Shown one piece after another: positions 52,851 to 61,659 of a stretch of DNA of 64,000 nucleotides. The position numbers and the translations under genes were made by a program. The notes beneath the pieces are model-generated. The model ran no database searches, was not told where the DNA came from, and saw only the letters and a program-made list of their open reading frames with translations. This DNA is from an uncultured Verrucomicrobiota bacterium. Lineage in GTDB: Bacteria > Verrucomicrobiota > Verrucomicrobiia > Chthoniobacterales > JACTMZ01. The stretch lies in contig CAJBKE010000004.1 in assembly GCA_903953565.1 (NCBI GenBank), positions 1 through 64,000 on the forward strand. The letters are read 5' to 3'. Numbering within the stretch: position 1 is the first letter of the stretch; each line of letters opens with the position of its first letter.

Positions 52851-52959
52851 GTTGGCCAACAAGCCTGCAATGGTGTAGGATGCAAGTCGAGTCGTCCCGG
52901 GCCGGTATCCGGTGGCCATCCGCCGCCTTTGCCGTCCAAGGAAGCTTTGCCCATCGCGC

Positions 52960-55458
52960 ATGCCACGTAAGAATTACTCTTGGGAAGAGGAGCCCCCGCG
53001 CCGCCGTTCTGCGTGGCGCTGGCTGATCTTGATCCCGCTGCTACTCGCTCTCCTTGGCGCGTTGGTGGCAGGGGTGGGTCTTTACTACATGCGCAGCGAA
53101 TTCATGACTCTGGCTGCGCAATACGATTTCAAGCGGCTGGATCGCATGGAGTCGGCCTCGGTCATTTACGACCGCAAGGGTGCTCAGATGGGAAAAATCT
53201 TCATCCAGAACCGCAATCCGGTGTCTTATGACAAAATATCACCCTTGCTGGTCAACGCGGTCATCGCCGCGGAAGACCAGCGTTTCTGGGATCACGACGG
53301 TGTCGATTATTTCGGTGTCCTGCGCGCCGCACAGGCCAACTGGACGGCGGGGCGGATCCGTCAGGGCGCCAGCACGGTCACGCAACAGTTGGCGCGCAAT
53401 TCCTTCGAACTCAAGGAGCGCACTTACCGTCGCAAGCTCCTCGAAATGGCCCTTGCTCTGCAGATCGAGAAGAATTTCCCCAAGAAAAAGATCATGGAGA
53501 TGTATTTGAACCGCGTCTATTTCGGCGGCGGCCTTTACGGAGCCGAGGCGGCGGCGCGCGGCTATTTCGGCGTGTCGGCCGCCGAACTCACGGCTTCGCA
53601 GGCCGCCGTGCTTGCCGGATTGTTGAAAAGCCCGAACAGCCTCTCGCCGTGGACCAACGTCGAAGCTTCCAAGGCCAATCGTGATGTGGTGCTGAGGCAG
53701 ATGCGGGATCTCGGTATGCTTGATGCCACAGCTTATCGCGAGGCGCTGGCTGAACCGCTCTCCGTGCGCCAGCGCCCGGAGCCCGTCCGGCAATCCTACG
53801 CTCTGGACTATATCCGGCAGCAGGCCATTGCCTCCCTCGGATATGACCGGGCCATGAATGGCGGGTTCCGTATTTACACCACGATCGATACCGACATGCA
53901 GCGCGCGGCCGAGGTGGCCCTGCAGCGGCGGGCCACCGAGGTTGAACAACGTCCGGGCTACGGCAATGAAAGTTTCGAGGACTTTGCCGGAAGACTGGCT
54001 GCCAATCCGCCCAAGTTGGGGGATTCGAACACCAAGCAGCCGACTTACCTGCAGGGCGCCGTGCTTGTTTTGGACAACCAGACCGGCGGGGTTGTTGTCA
54101 TGGTCGGCGGACGCGATTTCCGCCACAGCGAATACAACCGCAGTGTGCAGGGGCGGCGACCGCTCGGCACAGCGTTCCTGCCGATTGTTTATGCTGCGGC
54201 CTTCGAGAAGGGGGTTTTCCCAGGAACGGTCGTGCAGGATTGGGCTTTGGACAACCGCTTGGTCGGGATCGGCGGTGCCGCGGGGATTCTCGGTGAGTGG
54301 GGCGTTGAGCGCGTCGACAACCAATACGACGGCGAGGTGACGGCACGCGAAGCGTTTGTCCGCGGCAAGAATGCGGCCGCGGTCCGTGTCGGGTTCAAGA
54401 CCGGTCTCGAGGCCGTGGGTAAAGTGGCCAAGGATGCCGGCATCGAGTCCCCCTTGCGTCCTTTTGCCAACGCCTACCTGGGCACGAGTGAGGTGACGTT
54501 GGAGGAGAGCACGCTCGCTTACACCATGTTTCCCGGCGGCGGCACACGACCAGCGCGGACGCACGTTATCGATCGTATCGAGGATTCCGATGGCGAGGTG
54601 ATTTACCGGCGCTCGGAAGAACGGAAAACCGTGGTCTCCGACGCAACGGCATGGCAGGTGCACAGTCTGATGACGGACGCGTTGGCTCGGGGCACGGGGG
54701 ACAAAGCCATGACCGACTATGGCCTCGCCGTGGCGGGTTCGGCGGGAAAAACCGGAACGGCCTACGGCTTCACCGATGTCTGGTATTTGGGTTACAGCGA
54801 CCGTTTGACCTGCGGCGTGTGGATGGGATTTGACCGACCGAAGCAAATTTTCCGCGGTGCGTTCGGACGCGATTTGGCTCTTCCCGTTTGGGTCGATGTC
54901 ATGAATTCATCGCGCGAGGAGTTCCCATCTGCCGTCATGAAACCTCCGGTCACGGTGGAACAAGTCGAGGTGTGCCGTCTCACTGGGGAAGCTGCGACTG
55001 ACAAGTGCATTGAGAAAGTCCGCGGGCCCGACGGGACGGAAGTTTCCGAATCCACAGTTTACACTGAATACGCGCGCATCGGCAAAGGGCCGACCACTGC
55101 CTGTCCGCTGCATTCCGGCGGCCCAAAGTCGTTCGTCAAAGAGTTCCAAGAGGAGGAGTGGCCCCGTGCCGCGGCGGCCATTGACCTTTCCAAAATCCGG
55201 CCCGTCGATGTGTCATCATTGCCGGTGGTTGGCGCGGCCGATCCTTACGAGAGTTTTTCGCCCGCATCCATGGCGGTGATGGCGGCACAGGTTCCCGTAG
55301 CCGAAGCCGAGGCCGTAAGTCCGCCGGCCGGTGCCCCTGCGGCGGCGCAACCCGCCGTGCAGGAAGTGCGTGCCGCTCAAGCAGCGGGTGTTTCTGCCGC
55401 GGTGCAGACAGAGCGGTCCGAAATGGCGCTGCCTAAGCCTCCGCCGATCCGGTTTTAG
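52960..55458 (+). CDS. Class A penicillin-binding protein with degenerate transpeptidase motifs
   Basis: 832 residues. One membrane helix (about 18-42) is followed by a GT51 glycosyltransferase with the catalytic Glu105 in AAEDQRFWDHDG, QGASTVTQQLARNSF, and EMYLNRVYFGGGLYGAEAAA: all intact. The transpeptidase region keeps K597-TG (GKTGTAYGFTD), but the nucleophile motif SxxK reads T404-A-F-L407 (PLGTAFLPIVYAAA) and the SxN motif reads G469-K-N. Both are unusual, so crosslinking activity is doubtful while glycan-strand polymerisation should remain. A long Ala/Glu/Pro-rich tail (about 760-832) closes the protein. It overlaps the PKS gene by four bases tail to tail. Confidence 0.9.
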   Translation: MPRKNYSWEEEPPRRRSAWRWLILIPLLLALLGALVAGVGLYYMRSEFMTLAAQYDFKRLDRMESASVIYDRKGAQMGKIFIQNRNPVSYDKISPLLVNAVIAAEDQRFWDHDGVDYFGVLRAAQANWTAGRIRQGASTVTQQLARNSFELKERTYRRKLLEMALALQIEKNFPKKKIMEMYLNRVYFGGGLYGAEAAARGYFGVSAAELTASQAAVLAGLLKSPNSLSPWTNVEASKANRDVVLRQMRDLGMLDATAYREALAEPLSVRQRPEPVRQSYALDYIRQQAIASLGYDRAMNGGFRIYTTIDTDMQRAAEVALQRRATEVEQRPGYGNESFEDFAGRLAANPPKLGDSNTKQPTYLQGAVLVLDNQTGGVVVMVGGRDFRHSEYNRSVQGRRPLGTAFLPIVYAAAFEKGVFPGTVVQDWALDNRLVGIGGAAGILGEWGVERVDNQYDGEVTAREAFVRGKNAAAVRVGFKTGLEAVGKVAKDAGIESPLRPFANAYLGTSEVTLEESTLAYTMFPGGGTRPARTHVIDRIEDSDGEVIYRRSEERKTVVSDATAWQVHSLMTDALARGTGDKAMTDYGLAVAGSAGKTGTAYGFTDVWYLGYSDRLTCGVWMGFDRPKQIFRGAFGRDLALPVWVDVMNSSREEFPSAVMKPPVTVEQVEVCRLTGEAATDKCIEKVRGPDGTEVSESTVYTEYARIGKGPTTACPLHSGGPKSFVKEFQEEEWPRAAAAIDLSKIRPVDVSSLPVVGAADPYESFSPASMAVMAAQVPVAEAEAVSPPAGAPAAAQPAVQEVRAAQAAGVSAAVQTERSEMALPKPPPIRF

Positions 55459-56501
55459 GAAATGCCCACCCGGCAAGCGTGCGCGCTGAAACCCGCGCCA
55501 AACGAGGTCAGCCACCAGTCGGTCGACTCTTCGGGTTGGCTATCGCGCAGGGCCTCGGCCAAAGCGAAGAGCACGGACGGACTGCTCATATTGCCGTGGC
55601 GTCTCAAGATCTTCCGGGAGACGCCAAGATCGTGTTGCGGAAATTCTTTCGCCAACGCATCGAGCACATCGCGGCCGCCGGTGTGCGAGAGGATCCGCCC
55701 AATGGGACGCTGGCTTCCGGCTGCGGCGCGCGCGTAGAGCTTGCTCACCGCACCGGCGGCCAATGATGGCACGGATGGGTGGAGCAGGTTGCGGAGTTTT
55801 CCCTGCCGTTGCTCGAAGCGTATGCGGTCGCGCTCCTGCGGATCGTGATGTGTATCGAACGAATGGCACCGCAAGCCCGACGGCCCCGGCTGCGACTTCC
55901 AAATGGTGGCTGCCGCGCCATCGCCGAACAGGCACGAGCTGATGATGACACCCGGATCGTTGTCGAGATAGAACGCCGCGGAACAAACCTCCACGGCGAG
56001 GCAGGCCACGGTGGCGGCGGGGTGCGCGGCGAGGATTCCGTCCACGGCACGAAGCGCGGGAATGGCGGCGCCGCAGCCGAGTCCGACAAGATCCTGCAGC
56101 CACGCATTATCCCGCAAACCCGCGATCTCCGAAACATAGCTGCTGACGCCCGGACACAAATATCCCGTGCAAGTGCAGACCACGAGTGCATCGAGAGCGT
56201 CCGGCCGCACTCCCGCTTGTTCCAGGGCCTCTGAGAGGGCTTGTGCGCCGAGTGGCGGCGCCGTTTGCCGGAATTCCTCGTTGAGTTCGTCGGCGTCCAT
56301 ATCGAAGAGCCTGTTGATATCCCGCACGGCAAACTGACGACGATCGATGCCGGAATCGCCGCGCAGGATGGCCGACAGAAGCAAACGCGAGCGGCGATCA
56401 AGCTGGTCGTGTAGAGCTGGTGAGGACTTGGCCAAGAGCAAGCATTCTGGCTGGGTGAGGGACCGGGCCGGATTCGCGGTGGCCAGTGCGTGGAGGAACA
56501 T
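55455..56501 (-). CDS. Type III polyketide synthase (chalcone-synthase-like)
   Basis: 348 residues, typical for the family. The catalytic triad is Cys143 (DLVGLGCGAAIPAL), His273 (ILSHTGGRDVLDAL) and Asn304 (RRHGNMSSPSVLFAL); the end SFGAGFSAHACRVG matches the GFGPG-type loop. These enzymes extend an acyl-CoA starter with malonyl-CoA to make resorcinols, pyrones or related lipids. It follows an FAD oxidoreductase gene by six bases on the minus strand and is last in the operon with glgX and the redoxin; the FAD enzyme probably modifies its product. Confidence 0.93.
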   Translation of the reverse strand: MFLHALATANPARSLTQPECLLLAKSSPALHDQLDRRSRLLLSAILRGDSGIDRRQFAVRDINRLFDMDADELNEEFRQTAPPLGAQALSEALEQAGVRPDALDALVVCTCTGYLCPGVSSYVSEIAGLRDNAWLQDLVGLGCGAAIPALRAVDGILAAHPAATVACLAVEVCSAAFYLDNDPGVIISSCLFGDGAAATIWKSQPGPSGLRCHSFDTHHDPQERDRIRFEQRQGKLRNLLHPSVPSLAAGAVSKLYARAAAGSQRPIGRILSHTGGRDVLDALAKEFPQHDLGVSRKILRRHGNMSSPSVLFALAEALRDSQPEESTDWWLTSFGAGFSAHACRVGIS

Positions 56502-56507
56502 GATGAT

Positions 56508-57512
56508 TCAGTGGCTCAGCCGGTAAAGGGTGTTGAAGGGAAGGAGCCCCATGCGGTGCAGCGCGTGTATGAGACTTCGGCGTCCCGGGTCCAAAAGCCA
56601 AGGGTGGATCAGTCGGCTGACCAAAATTCTCCGCCGGAATCGCCGGTGCAAATCGCGCGAAACTCCCGCGATCGTCCCGGTCCATGGCACCAGCCCGCGG
56701 GACCAGGCCTCGAAATGCCCTAGCGAGGCCGAGGCACTCTGCAGGGCGATGGTCATGCCATGGCCGGTGAATGGCGGAATCAAGCCTTGTTGGTCGCCGA
56801 GGGATGCGGGCGCCATGGCCTTGGACGCGTAATTCAGCCCGGCCACCGCGCAGTCGGTGCCCTCAATGGATTCTGCGGCTTGCAGACGATCGGCCAGATC
56901 GTTCAGACCGACCGCACGAATCCTTCCGGTCAAAGAGCACGATTCGCCCGCGCGCGGGCGGGGGAACAGCCCGCAAACATTGACCAAGGAATCTTCGACC
57001 CGGGTCAGGCCAACATAGGCACCGCGGCCCAGATGCACCTCGAGGGCATCGTGCAGCGGAAGAGAACGGAAATGTTGTTTGAGGCCGATCCACGGCGAGG
57101 AAGCGAGGGGGCGTCGTCCGCAAGCTATCACGCGCCCCTCGGCGGGTTCTGCAGTGCATCGTTGCTGCGTGCGCAAGTCGCCGCCGGAAGCGGTGAAAGC
57201 TTCGGCCATTTTGGCATCAAGATTGAAGCGACTCAGACATAGTGCGGGATGGGGAAAGTGGTGACGCATATCCGGCCGGCCGGGCTCGCACCAAGTGACA
57301 CTGCGGGCCGGGCGCGCGGGTTTCAGCAGCTCCCGCAACTGCAGGCGGGAGGACGTTTGCTCGTCGAGACCGGTGATGAATTCACCGCAGACCCGGTGGC
57401 GTGGATAGGATCCGGATTCGATCAAGCGGACCGGAATTCCCCGGGCCCGCAAACCAAGCCCGAGGGAAAGTCCGGCCAGGCCACCGCCGATGATTTCCAC
57501 GGTGCGGAGCAT
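56508..57512 (-). CDS. FAD-dependent oxidoreductase of the geranylgeranyl-reductase/hydroxylase type
   Basis: 334 residues from ATG at 57512, placing the FAD motif VEIIGGGLAGLSLGLGLRAR at the N-terminus. Further marks are PRHRVCGEFITG and, in the C-terminal half, GLIPPFTGHGMTIALQSAS, where GHGM is the usual FAD-binding GD/GH motif. Family members hydroxylate or reduce phenolics and lipids. It sits directly before the type III PKS gene (six-base gap) and 34 bases after glgX, so it most likely modifies the PKS product, giving a hydroxylated lipid or quinone. The product is unknown. Confidence 0.87.
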   Translation of the reverse strand: MLRTVEIIGGGLAGLSLGLGLRARGIPVRLIESGSYPRHRVCGEFITGLDEQTSSRLQLRELLKPARPARSVTWCEPGRPDMRHHFPHPALCLSRFNLDAKMAEAFTASGGDLRTQQRCTAEPAEGRVIACGRRPLASSPWIGLKQHFRSLPLHDALEVHLGRGAYVGLTRVEDSLVNVCGLFPRPRAGESCSLTGRIRAVGLNDLADRLQAAESIEGTDCAVAGLNYASKAMAPASLGDQQGLIPPFTGHGMTIALQSASASLGHFEAWSRGLVPWTGTIAGVSRDLHRRFRRRILVSRLIHPWLLDPGRRSLIHALHRMGLLPFNTLYRLSH

Positions 57513-57546
57513 AGTATCGGTATCCGTGGGTGAGAGTGCCTGGCCG

Positions 57547-59727
57547 CTAACTGCGGCCGTCGGCAATGTCCTCGCGCCCGAGGCAAAGCACGCAACTCTT
57601 CGGGATCAGGTTGAGACGCGGGTTGGCCGGCAAGCGCGGTTCCTGTCCGCGCTCATAAATATCCTCGGGCGACGGCCGCGAAGTGTCGGCCAGCAAGTGC
57701 CAGCTCCAGCCGGCCGGCAGGTGCGGCAACACGAAATCGAGCGGCTCCGAATGCATGTTGAATGCGGCGTAAACGAATTCGCCTTCACCCCCGAGCGCAT
57801 GGTCGTGTTGACCGCAAATCATGAAAGCCAAGGAATGACTGAACTCGCCCCAGTCCGGCTTGCCCGGCTCGACACCTTGCCACGAAATATCGGGATACCC
57901 GCTACCGATACAATCATCACCGGTGAACCAGTCGGATCGGCGCAGGCTGGCGTGGGCGCGGCGGAAGGCGATGAGAAGACGGGTGAAGCGGAGAAGTCCC
58001 TCATGGCGCGCGACCAGATCCCAGTCGAGCCAGTTCCATTCGGTGTCGTGGCAGTAAGCGTTGTTGTTTCCCCGTTGCGTGCGGCTGATCTCATCGCCCA
58101 TGTAGATCATGGGAACACCCTGGCTGACCATGAGAAGGGCCATGGCATTCTTGGCACAGCGCAGCCGTAAAGCGTTGATCTCGGGATCGCTGGTCGGGCC
58201 CTCCGTGCCGCAATTCCACGACCAGTTGTCGTTGCCGCCGTCGATGTTGCTTTCGCCGTTTTCCAAATTGTTTTTCGCTTCGTAGGCAAAGAGGTCGGCC
58301 AAGGTGAAGCCGTCGTGGCAGGTGATGAAATTGACCGAGGCCGAGGGTTTCCGTCCGCTCGCGCGGTAAAGATCGGGCGATCCCATGATGCGCTGGACCA
58401 TTTCGCCGACCGAATCGTCATCGCCGCGCAGGAAACGGCGGGCCGCGTCGCGGTATTTGCCGTTCCACTCCATCCACCGGCCGTAGCTCGGAAAGTTGCC
58501 GACCTGATAAAGTCCGCCGGCATCCCAAGCTTCGGCAATAAGTTCGCAGTGGGCCAGGACCGGGTCGTGCGCGATGGATTCGAGCAGCGGCGGATTCGGC
58601 AGGGGATGACCTTGCGAATCGCGGCCGAGAACCGATGCCAGATCGAAGCGGAAGCCGTCGATGTGGTATTCGGCCGCCCAGTAACGAAGGCAGTCGAGGA
58701 CGAAATCCCTGACCACGGGCTGGTTGCAATCGAGCGTGTTGCCGCAACCGCTGAAGTTCAGGTAATCGCCGTTGGGGGCGAGCAGATAGTAGGTTTTGTT
58801 GTCGAGGCCCCGGAAAGAAATGACCGGTCCGGACGCGTCACCTTCCGCCGTGTGGTTGAAGACGACATCGAGAATGACCTGGATGCCCGCAGCGTGGAGG
58901 CTCTTGACCAGATCTTTGAGTTCGTTGACCTCCTGCCCCTTATTGCCGCTTGCGGCGAAGCCCGCTTTCGGTGCGCGGAAGGCCAACGTGCTGTAACCCC
59001 AGTAATTGCAGAGAGGTTCGCCGGTGTCGGGGTTCTTGCGAAAATTCTCGTGCTCGTCGAACTCGAAGATCGGCATGAGTTCCACGCAATTGATCCCCAA
59101 CTCGACCAAGTGGGGAATTTTCTCCCGCAGCCCGTCGTATGTCCCGGGATGAGCCACGCCGGACGATGCGTGCCGTGTGAAACCGCGCACATGCATTTCG
59201 TAGATGACGAGGTTGGAGACCGGAAGGTCGAGCGGGCGATCGTGCCCCCAGTCGAAGTCATTTTCCGGTATGCGTCCGCGGTGCGGGAAGATATCTGCTT
59301 TGCGCGCAGGACTGCAAAAAACCGTGCGCCCGCCGACGGCGCGGGCAAAGGGATCAAGGAGAACGTGGCGGCGGTCGAAGCGGTGGCCGGCATGCGGGTT
59401 GAACGGACCGTCCATGCGGTAGCCGTATTCGATTTCGTGAGGATCGAGATCGAAGACCATCATGGCAAAGACATCGCCCATGCGGAATTCGGGAGGAAAA
59501 GGAATCTCCGCGAAGGGACGGTGCTCGCCCTTCTGGAAGAGAACCAAGGTGCAGGACGTGGCGTTGGACGAGAAGACCGAGAAATTGACTCCGCCGGGGA
59601 CGAGACTCGCGCCGAAGGGCAGGGGATGACCGTAGCGGAGACGGAATACGCCGTGGTGGTGTGTGGGATGTTGTCGGCGTTCCGCGGAGCGATTAACCCC
59701 GCTGCGCTGCGAGGTGACTACTTCCAC
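57547..59727 (-). CDS. glgX: Glycogen debranching enzyme
   Basis: 726 residues. The N-terminal CBM48 (PFGASLVPGGVNFSVFSSNA) precedes a GH13 barrel with VIYEMHVRGFTRH, VILDVVFNHTAEGD, the nucleophile Asp in DGFRFDLASV, the acid Glu in IAEAWDAGG and Asp in FITCHDGFTL. The isoamylase-type NNNAYCHDTEWNWLDWD is also present. It removes alpha-1,6 branches after glycogen phosphorylase has shortened the chains. Its start overlaps the redoxin gene end by ten bases, and FAD oxidoreductase and PKS genes follow; the metabolic link to these is not obvious. Confidence 0.95.
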   Translation of the reverse strand: MEVVTSQRSGVNRSAERRQHPTHHHGVFRLRYGHPLPFGASLVPGGVNFSVFSSNATSCTLVLFQKGEHRPFAEIPFPPEFRMGDVFAMMVFDLDPHEIEYGYRMDGPFNPHAGHRFDRRHVLLDPFARAVGGRTVFCSPARKADIFPHRGRIPENDFDWGHDRPLDLPVSNLVIYEMHVRGFTRHASSGVAHPGTYDGLREKIPHLVELGINCVELMPIFEFDEHENFRKNPDTGEPLCNYWGYSTLAFRAPKAGFAASGNKGQEVNELKDLVKSLHAAGIQVILDVVFNHTAEGDASGPVISFRGLDNKTYYLLAPNGDYLNFSGCGNTLDCNQPVVRDFVLDCLRYWAAEYHIDGFRFDLASVLGRDSQGHPLPNPPLLESIAHDPVLAHCELIAEAWDAGGLYQVGNFPSYGRWMEWNGKYRDAARRFLRGDDDSVGEMVQRIMGSPDLYRASGRKPSASVNFITCHDGFTLADLFAYEAKNNLENGESNIDGGNDNWSWNCGTEGPTSDPEINALRLRCAKNAMALLMVSQGVPMIYMGDEISRTQRGNNNAYCHDTEWNWLDWDLVARHEGLLRFTRLLIAFRRAHASLRRSDWFTGDDCIGSGYPDISWQGVEPGKPDWGEFSHSLAFMICGQHDHALGGEGEFVYAAFNMHSEPLDFVLPHLPAGWSWHLLADTSRPSPEDIYERGQEPRLPANPRLNLIPKSCVLCLGREDIADGRS

Positions 59728-60272
59728 TTGATGTTGCAGCCCATGCTGGGCTGCTGAGGAGACGGAGTCGGGGCGCCGGCGAGGAGATCGTCGAGCGCAC
59801 GTCGCAGGTCGGTTCCGTCGCAGGCTACTTTGTTTCCGGGGGTGCTGCCGTCGAGGCGGCCGTGATAATAGAGGCCGCGGAGGCCATCGAAGACAAAGAA
59901 CTCCGGGGTGCAGACGGCATGGAAGGCGCGGGCGACATCCTGCGATTCGTCGTAGGCAATGGGAAACGGAATGCGACGATCGGTCACCATGGCTGCGAGC
60001 TTGGCCGGCGAATCGTCCGGATAAGCGGAGGCGTCATTGGCGCTGATGCCGAGAAAGGCTACTCCTTTGGGCAGGTAGTCATTCGCCGTGCGGACGATTT
60101 CCGGGAGCACGTGGACCACGTAGGGGCAGTGGCGGCAGAGAAAAATCACCACGAGAGCCTTGTCGCCGGCAAAGTGCCCGGGGGTTAGCGTGTCCCCGGT
60201 GGTCACATCGGGCAGCGAAAAATCGGGAACCGGCATCCCGGCGGCCAATTCATCACTGGTGGTCAGCGCCAT
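59718..60272 (-). CDS. Thioredoxin-fold redoxin (AhpC/TSA-like)
   Basis: 184 residues without a signal peptide, so probably cytoplasmic. The fold has VPDFSLPDVTTGD, the active-site CxxC in VVIFLCRHCPYVVHVLPE, and GISANDASAYPDDSP, which is the pattern of the redoxin family often annotated as thioredoxin-like peroxiredoxin. It may reduce peroxides or a protein partner. It is first in the minus-strand operon with glgX and overlaps it by ten bases. Confidence 0.87.
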   Translation of the reverse strand: MALTTSDELAAGMPVPDFSLPDVTTGDTLTPGHFAGDKALVVIFLCRHCPYVVHVLPEIVRTANDYLPKGVAFLGISANDASAYPDDSPAKLAAMVTDRRIPFPIAYDESQDVARAFHAVCTPEFFVFDGLRGLYYHGRLDGSTPGNKVACDGTDLRRALDDLLAGAPTPSPQQPSMGCNIKWK

Positions 60273-60372
60273 TGCGGAATGTTCGTCGGCGCCGACCGGA
60301 AAAGCAATCCTCCGACCTTCCCGGTTGAGTTGGTGATTGACGCCGGGGCCTCAGACGGAAAAATCGCCCGCG

Positions 60373-61236
60373 ATGAAAATCCATCTCAACCGCGCGGGAC
60401 ATTCCTTGGGTCAGTTCACTCCGGAGGAACTTCGTTCCGGCTTCCGCGAGGGCAAGTTCACCTCCACTGATCTTGCCTGGAAAGACGGCATGCCGACATG
60501 GCGCCCATTATCCGAGGTTATTGACGAACTCGCGCCCGACGCCCCGCGAGAAGATGCGGTGCCCGCGTTGCCTGTTGTGGCCAATGGTTTGCCTTGGGAA
60601 CACCGTGCCGAGACCGGCTTCATCGGTGGAATATTCGAAACGGTCCGAATGGTTCTCCTCGAGCCCAAAGCCGCTTTCGCCACGATGAAGCAAACGGGAG
60701 GCCTTGGTGCGCCGCTTTTCTTCTTCGTGCTCCTCGCCACTTTGGGTGGCGCGGCCGGTGTGTTTTATCAATCCGTCTACAGTTCGCTCGAGTCGGCAGC
60801 CACGCCAGAGCAGCAAGCGGTGGCGGCGATCTTCTCCTCCACTGCGGCCATTGGGATGACCATTATGCTTCTGCCCCTGTTCCTCGCCGCGTTCGCATTC
60901 GTTTCTGCCGGGTTGGTGCATCTTGCTTTGATCGTCGTTGGCGGGGCCAAGCGGCCCTTCGAGGCCACATTCCGCGTGGCTTGCTATGCCGGAGGCTCCA
61001 CGGCGGTTCTCCAGCTTCTGCCCGTTTGCGGGACGGTTGCGTCATCGATCTGGAATTTCGTCTGCATGATCGTGGGGTTGTCCGAAGTTCACGGCATCAG
61101 CAAAGGCCGCGCGATTATCGCCGTCCTGCTTCCCTCCATCGTCTGCTGCGGACTGGCCATTGCCGCATTTGCCGCGGTGATTGCCGCAGCAGGAGGCATG
61201 TCGGAGGTCCTCAAGGCGGCGACGGAAAATCTGTGA
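60373..61236 (+). CDS. GYF_2 and Yip1-like membrane protein
   Basis: 287 residues from ATG at 60373. Residues 1-55 are a GYF_2 domain (GQFTPEELRSGFREGKFTST, WKDGMPTWRPLSEV). The rest is a YIP1-type domain with five membrane helices (FFVLLATLGGAAGVFYQSVY, STAVLQLLPVCGTVASSIWN, VHGISKGRAIIAVLLPSIVC). Common in Verrucomicrobiota, with unknown function; perhaps it organises membrane proteins. The next gene overlaps it by four bases (GTGA). Confidence 0.85.
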   Translation: MKIHLNRAGHSLGQFTPEELRSGFREGKFTSTDLAWKDGMPTWRPLSEVIDELAPDAPREDAVPALPVVANGLPWEHRAETGFIGGIFETVRMVLLEPKAAFATMKQTGGLGAPLFFFVLLATLGGAAGVFYQSVYSSLESAATPEQQAVAAIFSSTAAIGMTIMLLPLFLAAFAFVSAGLVHLALIVVGGAKRPFEATFRVACYAGGSTAVLQLLPVCGTVASSIWNFVCMIVGLSEVHGISKGRAIIAVLLPSIVCCGLAIAAFAAVIAAAGGMSEVLKAATENL

Positions 61237-61652
61237 CCATTTCCTCCAGTCCTCCGCCGCTCCCGTGGAAGTTTCGCACTGCGCCGGAGCGCTGGTTTCT
61301 CACTTTTGCCGCGGCCTCGGCTGTGGTGGTAGCAGGCTTCATGCTGGCGTCCCAATATTTGCATCTGCCTTGGGTTTGCGCATGGCGTGGGATGACCGGC
61401 TTACCTTGCGCCGGTTGCGGTGGCACGCGGGCGGCGGTCTTGGTGCTGCAGGGGGAGTGGTGGCGGGCACTGATTCTGAACCCTGGCGTTGTCCTTGGTT
61501 CGGCGGTGGTGGCTGCTGCCGGTGTCTACGCGTTGGCGGTTGTTCTTTTACGCATGGAGCCTTGGCGTCCGCGCTTCTCTGGTTGGCGCTGGATGCTCGC
61601 CGTGGCCGTGGCGGCGAATTGGCTCTACCTCCTGACTGTCAGTCGTTCTTGA
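61233..61652 (+). CDS. DUF2752 membrane protein
   Basis: 139 residues from a GTG overlapping the previous stop. The family motif is GLPCAGCGGTRAAVLVLQGEW, with two cysteines that may bind metal or haem, and three membrane helices. Function is unknown. The GTGA overlap with the Yip1-like gene implies cotranscription and a shared membrane role. Confidence 0.83.
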   Translation: MTISSSPPPLPWKFRTAPERWFLTFAAASAVVVAGFMLASQYLHLPWVCAWRGMTGLPCAGCGGTRAAVLVLQGEWWRALILNPGVVLGSAVVAAAGVYALAVVLLRMEPWRPRFSGWRWMLAVAVAANWLYLLTVSRS

Positions 61653-61659
61653 GCGGACA

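Noticed and set aside
58315-59757. 480-codon open frame opposite glgX
   Set aside because: No domain and low-complexity composition; glgX carries all catalytic motifs.
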